From contig NZ_JAJOMA010000010.1 of assembly GCF_021129235.1 (NCBI RefSeq), forward strand, positions 1 through 64,000: DNA of 64,000 bases. The letters are read 5' to 3'. This DNA comes from Kineosporia mesophila (lineage in GTDB: Bacteria; Actinomycetota; Actinomycetes; Actinomycetales; Kineosporiaceae). The notes beneath the pieces were generated by a model, which worked only from the letters and a program-made list of their open reading frames with translations, made no database searches and had not been told where the DNA came from. A program made the position numbers and the translations under genes. Shown piece by piece: positions 58,415 to 64,000 of this stretch. The stretch's first letter is position 1. Every line of letters begins with the position of its first letter.

Positions 58415-59802
58415 CCTCTCTGAACCGGATCATCGGCATCGAGACACGACGTTCGGGCGTCGTGCCGGTGGCACTGCTCGTGGCCGTGCCCGCGGCGGCC
58501 CTGATGATCGCCTCCACCTCCTACTACGACGGGCGGTGGCTGCGGCTCGCCGTCGCCGTGCGCACGGTGCTGCAGCTGGCTCTTCCCCTGGTCGTCGGCG
58601 GCGGGGCCTGGCTGGGGATGCGGGAGCACCGCCATCATCTGGGCGAACTGCTCGCCAGTACCCCCCGGCCCCGCGCCGGGCGGATCCGGCCGCTGGCGAT
58701 CGGCCTGGCCGGGCTGGTCGCGGCGGCCTACCTGGCCGGCTTCGCGGCGGGAATGCCCTTCGTGCTCGGCCGCGCCGGCTATTTCCCGGTGGCCACGCTG
58801 TCGTTGACGGCCGTCGGGGCGCTCTCCCTCGTCGCCGCCGGCTGGCTCGGCCTGGCCGCCGGCCGCGCCCTGCCCCGGCTGATCGTGATCCCGGTGCTCG
58901 TGGTGCTGACGGCCGGTCTCACGGGGATCGGGCCCATGCTCGTGCACGACTCCTCGTTCGACGTGGACTCGGTGCCACCGGCCCTGTGGCTGACCCCGGT
59001 CTGGACCTTCACCGTGCAGGACTTCGAGACCGTGACCGGCCGGATCGGCCTGCTCCAGACGATCGCGCTGCTGGGTCTGGCCGCCACCGGCCTGTTGCTG
59101 GCCTCGGTCGGTCGCCGGGGGATCGCACCGGCTCTGGTCCCGGCGGTGGCCGGACTGGCCGGGGCCGCGCTGCTGCTTCCCGCGACGAGCGGCGCCGCCC
59201 TGGCCGACGACGCCCGGGCGCTCGTACCGCGCTGCACCGACGCCGGGCCGTCGGTCTGCGTCATCGCGGTGCACGACTACCAGCTGGACGAGATCACCGC
59301 CCCGGCCCAGCAGGTGCTGACCCGCCTGACCGTCGTGCCCGGCGCGCCCACCCGGGCGGCTGAGACGATGATGGACGACCGGTCCGGCCTGCCCGTGACG
59401 GGTCCCGCCGACACGATCTCCTTCACCGACGCCTACGCCACCTACCGCTCGGACGAGGGCTTCAGCGTCGCGGCTTTCCAGCAGGGTCTGGCCGATCAGG
59501 CATTCGCACCGGACTGTGACGTCAGCACGATCGAGGACGACTACTACCTGGGCGTGGCCGTGGTCGGGGCCTGGCTGGCCGGGGCCGGATCGCTGCTCGA
59601 GCCGCACCCGGACGACAACTTCGGCGACCGCACGGTGCTGATCTGGGGGCCCGACGAGATCGACCAGGCCGACCGGGCGATCCAGGCCCTGCGGGCCCTG
59701 CCCGAGGCCCGGCAGACGGCCCTGGTGGGTCAGGTCTGGACGATGACCCGGACCTGCCGCCCGGAGGCCATGGCGGCGCTCATGGCACTGGGGAAGGCGT
59801 GA
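58411..59802 (+). CDS. ABC-2-like membrane protein with C-terminal extracytoplasmic or soluble domain
   Basis: 463 residues from GTG 58411. The N-terminal 270 residues contain about seven membrane segments with the pattern of ABC-2 permeases (TRRSGVVPVALLVAVPAA, WLGMREHRHHLGELLASTPRPRAGRI). The last 190 residues are hydrophilic, with two Cys residues near 285 and 295 (PRCTDAGPSVC) and a further cysteine later (APDCDVSTIEDD). Such a domain suggests substrate or peptidase-like handling outside the membrane, but I recognise no motif. Its GTGA start overlaps the previous stop. Last gene of the operon. Confidence 0.75.
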   Translation: MTSLNRIIGIETRRSGVVPVALLVAVPAAALMIASTSYYDGRWLRLAVAVRTVLQLALPLVVGGGAWLGMREHRHHLGELLASTPRPRAGRIRPLAIGLAGLVAAAYLAGFAAGMPFVLGRAGYFPVATLSLTAVGALSLVAAGWLGLAAGRALPRLIVIPVLVVLTAGLTGIGPMLVHDSSFDVDSVPPALWLTPVWTFTVQDFETVTGRIGLLQTIALLGLAATGLLLASVGRRGIAPALVPAVAGLAGAALLLPATSGAALADDARALVPRCTDAGPSVCVIAVHDYQLDEITAPAQQVLTRLTVVPGAPTRAAETMMDDRSGLPVTGPADTISFTDAYATYRSDEGFSVAAFQQGLADQAFAPDCDVSTIEDDYYLGVAVVGAWLAGAGSLLEPHPDDNFGDRTVLIWGPDEIDQADRAIQALRALPEARQTALVGQVWTMTRTCRPEAMAALMALGKA

Positions 59803-59821
59803 CGGATGAGCTCGCGGCACA

Positions 59822-60319
59822 ATGAACGGCATGTACCTGATCAAGGAACGTTTCTTCGACATCGGTGACGACTTCGACATCACCGACGAGGACGGCCGTC
59901 CGGTGCTGCACGTCGACGGCAAGGTCCTGAGTCTGCGTGGGCGGCTGGTGATCGAGGACCCCTCCGGCCAGGAGGTGGCCTCGGTGCACCGGCAGCTGAT
60001 CTCCCTGCGCGAGACCTACACGATCACCGTGGGCGACCAGAAGGCCGCCGAGGTGAAGAAGAAGTTCTTCACCCCGTTCGGTGACCGCTTCACCATCGAC
60101 GTGCCCGGACCGGACGACCTGACGATGAAGGGCAACCTGCTCGACCACGAGTACTCGGTCGAACGGGGCGGCCGGGAGGTCGCGAACGTGTCCAAGCGGT
60201 GGTTCAGGATCCGTGACACCTATGCCGTGCGGGTCGCCGAGGGCGAGGACCACCTGCTGATCCTCGCCTCCGTCCTGGCTCTTGACATGGCGGGCTCCAG
60301 CAAGAAGGACGACGACTAG
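59822..60319 (+). CDS. LURP-one-related (scramblase-fold) protein
   Basis: 165 residues from ATG 59822; ATG 59831 (MYLIKERFF) is the alternative. It is clearly a LURP-one-type barrel: MYLIKERFFDIGDDFDITDEDGRPVLHVDGK, LSLRGRLVIEDPSGQEVASVHRQLISLRETYTI, and ANVSKRWFRIRDTYAVRVAEGEDHLLILASVLALD. The hydrophobic C-terminal helix is the buried central helix of the barrel. The family shares the scramblase/Tubby fold; bacterial function is unknown. It is transcribed like the ABC operon upstream, 19 bases away, and may belong to it. Confidence 0.85.
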   Translation: MNGMYLIKERFFDIGDDFDITDEDGRPVLHVDGKVLSLRGRLVIEDPSGQEVASVHRQLISLRETYTITVGDQKAAEVKKKFFTPFGDRFTIDVPGPDDLTMKGNLLDHEYSVERGGREVANVSKRWFRIRDTYAVRVAEGEDHLLILASVLALDMAGSSKKDDD

Positions 60320-60325
60320 GCAGGT

Positions 60326-61390
60326 CTAGGAAGCCGGGGGAGCCGTGCTCTCCCGCCGGACCAGGTGGGTGGGCACCAGCACGTTCGCGGGCGTGCTGGT
60401 GCCGTGCCGGATCCCGTGCAGCAGCATCTCCACGCTGCGCCGCCCGACCCCCTCGAAGTTCTGCCGCACGGTGGTCAGCGGCGGCCAGAAGTTCTTCGAC
60501 TCGGACATGTCGTCGAAGCCCACCACGCTGACCTGGCCCGGTACCGCCCGCCCGCGTTCGTGCAGGGCCCGCAGCACTCCCAGCGCCATCTGGTCGTTGG
60601 CGGTGAAGACCGCGGTGACGTCGCTGTTCTCGGCCAGTACGAGCCCCGCCCGGTAGCCGGAGTCGGAGGTCCAGTCGCCGTCGACCGGTGCCGGCACTGA
60701 TCGGCCGTGGTGCCGGAGGGTGTCGGACCACGACTGCCGGCGGCGGGTGGCCGAGTAGGAGTTCGCCGGCCCGGACACGTGCCAGACCGTCGAGTGACCC
60801 TGATCGAGCAGGTGCTCGGTGGCCAGCCGGGCGCCCTCGGACTGGTCGGTGTCGACGATCGGGTGCGGGAGATCGGCCCCGGCGTCGATGACCACGACCG
60901 GCAGGCCTGCGGGCCAGTGCACCTCAGCGGTGTCTATGAGGGCAGTCTCGATGACGATGATGACGCCGTCGACCGCCTGACGGTGCAGCCGCGCGAAGGC
61001 CCGGGTCACGTCTTTCTGTGAGGGGCGCCGAACGGGTATCAGCGTGAGCGAGTAGTTGTGGTCCGACGCCGCCATGGCGATGGAGTCCAGCGTGCGCATG
61101 TTGCCGAACGACGAGAGCGTGAACATGATCACGCCGATGTTGCCGAAACGGCCCAGTCGCAGAGCGCGAGCGGCATTGTTCGGGTGGTAGCCGACCTTGC
61201 GCATCGCATCCAGTACGCGACTGCGCGTGCCCTCGTCCACGTTCGATCGACCGTTCGCCACGCGGGAGACTGTCTGCCCGGAGACTCCGGCCTCCCGGGC
61301 CACGTCCGCCATGGATGGGCCACGTCGGCGAATTCCTGGTTCCACGGTGGGGCTTTCGTGTGCTTCTACCGTGTCTTCCGGAGGCGTCAT
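60326..61390 (-). CDS. LacI-family transcriptional regulator of a sugar ABC transporter
   Basis: 354 residues from ATG 61390. The helix-turn-helix is MADVAREAGVSGQTVSRVANGRSNVDEGTRSRVLDAM, preceded by about 26 extra residues. The C-terminal domain is the sugar-binding fold (VSVVGFDDMSESKNFWPPLTTVRQNFEGVGRRSVEML). It is divergent from a sugar permease operon, with two matching operators in the 99-base gap. The inducer is not readable from the sequence. Confidence 0.9.
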   Translation of the reverse strand: MTPPEDTVEAHESPTVEPGIRRRGPSMADVAREAGVSGQTVSRVANGRSNVDEGTRSRVLDAMRKVGYHPNNAARALRLGRFGNIGVIMFTLSSFGNMRTLDSIAMAASDHNYSLTLIPVRRPSQKDVTRAFARLHRQAVDGVIIVIETALIDTAEVHWPAGLPVVVIDAGADLPHPIVDTDQSEGARLATEHLLDQGHSTVWHVSGPANSYSATRRRQSWSDTLRHHGRSVPAPVDGDWTSDSGYRAGLVLAENSDVTAVFTANDQMALGVLRALHERGRAVPGQVSVVGFDDMSESKNFWPPLTTVRQNFEGVGRRSVEMLLHGIRHGTSTPANVLVPTHLVRRESTAPPAS

Positions 61391-61407
61391 CGTCGTCGGC
61401 CCTTGGT

Positions 61408-61425
61408 CATGTTCACGTAAACATG
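61408..61425. promoter_or_regulatory. LacI-type operator 1
   Basis: CATGTTCACGTAAACATG: an 18-bp palindrome with one mismatch pair and a central CG, as is common for LacI-family sites. It is 17 bases from the regulator start. Confidence 0.8.
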
Positions 61426-61443
61426 CTAGCTTCCCCACACCAA

Positions 61444-61461
61444 AATGTTGACGTAAACATT
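61444..61461. promoter_or_regulatory. LacI-type operator 2
   Basis: AATGTTGACGTAAACATT: the same core ATGTT-N-ACG-TAAACAT as operator 1, 36 bases away centre to centre, and 28 bases before the permease start. Confidence 0.8.
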
Positions 61462-61489
61462 CTGGTGTTCTTTCCAGAGAGGTAAAGAG

Positions 61490-62416
61490 ATGACGATGGC
61501 GTCGGGCACCGTTCGTTCGGTCCCGCCCTCGCGGCCGCCGGTACGGCGTAAGTCGCGCAAGGACTGGCGTGGCTGGATTTTCGTCGGACCGTTCATGGCT
61601 GTCTTCGCTCTGGTGTTCATCGCGCCGCTGGCCTACGCGGTGTACCTGAGCACCTTCCGCAACCAGCTCATCGGCGGGAACAGCTTCGTCGGGCTCGACA
61701 ACTACACGCAGCTCCTGCATGACGCGAGCTTCTGGCACTCGCTGATCCGCGTCCTGCTGTTCCTGGTGATCCAGGTCCCGATCATGCTGATCATCGCGCT
61801 CGGCGCGGCGATGGCGATCGACAGCGCCCGGCTCTACGGCGCGAACCTGTTCCGGATCGCCCTCTTCCTTCCCTACGCCGTGCCGGCCGTCGTGGCCGTG
61901 CTGATGTGGGGCTTCATCTACGGCGACCAGTTCGGCCTCGTCGGCCAGCTGAACGACGCCATCGGCACCGGGCTGGACCCGTTCTCCAGCAGCTGGATCC
62001 TGGTCTCGATCGGCAACATCGTCACCTGGTCGTTCGTCGGCTACAACATGCTGATCTTCTACACCACGCTGAAGACGATCCCGGCCGAGCTCTACGAGGC
62101 CGCGGAACTCGACGGTGCGGGCCAGTTCTGGATCATCCGCGCGATCAAGCTGCCGGCCCTGCGGGGTTCGCTGGTGATCGCGACGATCTTCTCGATCATC
62201 GGCAGCTTCCAGCTCTTCAACGAGCCGAACATCCTGCGGCCGTTGAAGGAGAACATCATCACCACCGACTACACCCCGAACATGTACGCCTACAACCTGG
62301 CCTTCAGCGGGCAGCAGCAGAACTACGCCGCCACCGTCGCGATCGTGATGGGTGTCGTCACGGCCGTCATCGCGTACGTGGTGCAGCTGCGCGGTTCGCG
62401 GACGGAGGACCTCTGA
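61490..62416 (+). CDS. Sugar ABC transporter permease (subunit 1)
   Basis: 308 residues from ATG 61490 with AGAGAGG at 11-17 bases upstream. Six membrane segments and the EAA loop (AELYEAAELDGAGQFWIIRAIKLPALRGSL) identify a MalF-type carbohydrate permease. A 50-residue cytoplasmic N-terminus rich in Arg/Pro precedes the first helix. It is followed 1 base later by the partner permease and then by a solute-binding lipoprotein gene. Confidence 0.92.
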   Translation: MTMASGTVRSVPPSRPPVRRKSRKDWRGWIFVGPFMAVFALVFIAPLAYAVYLSTFRNQLIGGNSFVGLDNYTQLLHDASFWHSLIRVLLFLVIQVPIMLIIALGAAMAIDSARLYGANLFRIALFLPYAVPAVVAVLMWGFIYGDQFGLVGQLNDAIGTGLDPFSSSWILVSIGNIVTWSFVGYNMLIFYTTLKTIPAELYEAAELDGAGQFWIIRAIKLPALRGSLVIATIFSIIGSFQLFNEPNILRPLKENIITTDYTPNMYAYNLAFSGQQQNYAATVAIVMGVVTAVIAYVVQLRGSRTEDL

Positions 62417-62417
62417 G

Positions 62418-63350
62418 ATGAGCTCACCCACCATCACCCGGGCGCAGGCCCGCGGTCGTAACAAGGCCAGCCGGCACGCCCGTGGGGCCAAGGAACCGGG
62501 TCGTCCCGGTGCCCAGAAGTCCGTCGCGCTGACCATCCTCATGGTCGCGTTCCTGGTCTACACCGTGCTGCCGCTGGTCTGGCTGGTGATCAACGCGTCC
62601 AAGACGCAGGCCGACCTGTTCGACTCGTTCGGTCTCTGGTTCTCCAGCTCGTTCTCGCTGTTCACCAACATCGGCGACACCCTGTCGTACAACGACGGCA
62701 TCTTCGTCCGCTGGATCCTGAACACCCTGCTCTACGTGGTGGTCGGCGCCGGTGGCGCCACCCTGCTGTCCACGCTGGCCGGCTACGGCCTGGCCAAGTT
62801 CCGGTTCCCGGGGCGCGGCGCGGTGTTCGCGATCGTCCTCGGCGCGGTGGCCGTGCCCGGTACCGCCCTGGCCGTCCCGACCTTCCTGATGTTCAGCAAG
62901 CTGGACCTCACGAACACCCCGTGGGCCGTCATCATCCCGTCGCTGATCAGCCCTTTCGGCCTCTATCTCATGTGGACCTACGCGGTGGAGGCTGTCCCCA
63001 ACGAGATTCTCGAGGCGGCGCGGGTCGATGGGGCGGGTGAGCTGAGGACCTTCTTCACAATTTCGATACGGCTCCTGGCCCCCGGCATCGTGACGGTGCT
63101 GTTGTTCACTACTGTGGCGACCTGGAACAACTACTTCCTGCCACTGATCATGCTGAGCGACCCGGATTGGTACCCATTGACCGTCGGTCTCAACCAATGG
63201 AATGCCCAGGCCCAGAGTGCCGGATCACAGCCGATCTTCAACCTGGTCCTGACCGGTTCGCTGCTGTCGATCATCCCGATCATCGCCGCGTTCCTCGTCC
63301 TGCAGCGTCAGTGGCAGTCCGGTCTGTCTGCCGGAAGCGTCAAGGCCTGA
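62418..63350 (+). CDS. Sugar ABC transporter permease (subunit 2)
   Basis: 310 residues from ATG 62418, immediately after the first permease (TGAGATG). It is a MalG-type permease with six membrane helices and the loop VPNEILEAARVDGAGELRTFFTISIRLLAPG. The N-terminal 35 residues are basic and cytoplasmic. Together with the preceding permease it forms the channel; the ATPase is not in the window. Confidence 0.92.
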   Translation: MSSPTITRAQARGRNKASRHARGAKEPGRPGAQKSVALTILMVAFLVYTVLPLVWLVINASKTQADLFDSFGLWFSSSFSLFTNIGDTLSYNDGIFVRWILNTLLYVVVGAGGATLLSTLAGYGLAKFRFPGRGAVFAIVLGAVAVPGTALAVPTFLMFSKLDLTNTPWAVIIPSLISPFGLYLMWTYAVEAVPNEILEAARVDGAGELRTFFTISIRLLAPGIVTVLLFTTVATWNNYFLPLIMLSDPDWYPLTVGLNQWNAQAQSAGSQPIFNLVLTGSLLSIIPIIAAFLVLQRQWQSGLSAGSVKA

Positions 63351-63387
63351 AGTAGCTGCTCCACGCGATCAGCCAACTCCCCGTCGT

Positions 63388-63411
63388 CCCGGCGTACCCC
63401 CCTGCGCCGGG
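63388..63411 (+). other. Intergenic hairpin before the solute-binding gene
   Basis: CCCGGCG (63388-63394) and CGCCGGG (63405-63411) form a 7-bp stem between the second permease and the binding-protein gene. It may protect the downstream mRNA or limit read-through, so that the binding protein is made at a different level. Confidence 0.4.
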
Positions 63412-63448
63412 CTCCCGTACCACAGCGAAGTGAAGGGAACACCCCCCG

Positions 63449-64000
63449 ATGTCCCGTAAGTTCCGTAACCCCCTGACGCGATTGGTCGTCGTCACCGGCG
63501 CCGTCCTCGCGCTCGGCTCCCTGGCCGCCTGTGGCGGCGGCTCCAGCTCGGGCAGTGACGAGGGAACCGTCGCCGGTACCCAGTCCGACCTCGACGCCGC
63601 GCTCGCCAAGGGTGGCGAGATCACGTACTGGAGCTGGACGCCCTCGGCCAAGGACCAGGTCGCCGCGTTCGAGAAGGCCTATCCCAAGGTCAAGGTCAAG
63701 CTCGTCAACGCCGGTACCAACACGGACCAGTACACGAAGCTGACGAACGCGATCAACGCCGGTTCCGGCGCCCCGGACGTGGCCCAGATCGAGTACTACG
63801 CGGTGCCGCAGTACGCGCTGTCGGACTCGCTGCTCGACCTGAACACCTACGGCCTGAACGAGCTCGAGTCGTCGTACACGGCCTCGACCTGGGGTTCGGT
63901 CTCGGTCGACGGCAAGCTCTACGGCCTTCCGCAGGACTCGGGCCCCATGGCGATGTTCTACAACAAGAAGATCTTCACCGAGGCCGGTGTCACCAAGGCC
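63449..64000 (+). CDS. Sugar ABC transporter solute-binding lipoprotein, 3' partial
   Basis: The open frame begins at ATG 63449 with GAAGGGAA upstream and runs past the right edge. Residues 1-28 form a lipoprotein signal peptide (LGSLAAC, Cys28). The mature part begins GGGSSSGSDEG and has the family-1 binding-protein features ITYWSWTPSAKDQVAAFEKAYP and PQDSGPMAMFYNKKIF. Substrate unknown; the permeases upstream are of the carbohydrate uptake type. Confidence 0.9.
   Translation, partial: MSRKFRNPLTRLVVVTGAVLALGSLAACGGGSSSGSDEGTVAGTQSDLDAALAKGGEITYWSWTPSAKDQVAAFEKAYPKVKVKLVNAGTNTDQYTKLTNAINAGSGAPDVAQIEYYAVPQYALSDSLLDLNTYGLNELESSYTASTWGSVSVDGKLYGLPQDSGPMAMFYNKKIFTEAGVTKA

Overview
The window is high-GC DNA with strong G/C preference at third codon positions, frequent GTG starts and dense short gene overlaps, which fits an actinomycete. 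Several gene sets support this: a mycothiol-dependent formaldehyde dehydrogenase paired with an MBL-fold hydrolase, the ahpE / DUF3052 / aceE / fasR / fabD-fabH-acpP-fabF / DUF3145 neighbourhood known from mycobacteria and streptomycetes, a LexA box of the actinobacterial type, and HisKA_3/NarL two-component genes. A genus such as Kineosporia is possible but is only a guess. Both ends of the window cut through genes.

Layout. 1-7.3 kb: secreted and surface proteins (an RCC1-repeat protein, a META-domain lipoprotein, a GH43 arabinanase), small NTF2-like and GNAT genes, an RlaP-type nucleotidyltransferase, a Tat lipoprotein esterase and a decayed SnoaL gene. 7.3-15.1 kb: RecQ-like helicase, valS, and a membrane protein / histidine kinase / response regulator operon. 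15.1-17.3 kb: NUDIX, GNAT and a spermidine-synthase-like gene. 17.5-22.1 kb: an amino-sugar operon on the minus strand (ROK regulator, NagZ-type GH3 hexosaminidase, ROK kinase, nagB). 22.3-30.1 kb: an HxlR/quinone-reductase redox pair, SRPBCC-SIMPL, an EF-hand protein, a GT2-GtrA glycosyltransferase, a small gene behind a perfect LexA box, a Pth2-like gene and a scramblase-like gene. 30.2-31.9 kb: formaldehyde detoxification. 32.2-43.6 kb: the conserved type II fatty acid synthesis and pyruvate dehydrogenase block. 43.6-46.6 kb: tRNA-Val followed by a compositionally distinct patch with a pRiA4b ORF-3-like gene and a two-gene HipA-like kinase / DUF3037 module. 46.6-53.4 kb: a LacI-controlled sugar ABC transporter divergent from a cytoplasmic GH3 enzyme, organised like the streptomycete bxl (xylobiose) locus. 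53.7-60.3 kb: a GGDEF-EAL protein, then an ECF sigma / anti-sigma / ABC-transporter operon preceded by a Crp-like site, and a LURP-one-like gene. 60.3-64 kb: a second LacI-controlled sugar ABC transporter with two near-identical operators.

A family of dispersed palindromes with CGTGATCATGC-type ends recurs four times at gene ends. The most notable candidates for undescribed biology are the HipA-like/DUF3037 pair next to the tRNA, the LexA-box-controlled 103-residue protein of unknown function, and the dispersed palindrome family. All assignments come from reading the sequence by eye; no database search was run.
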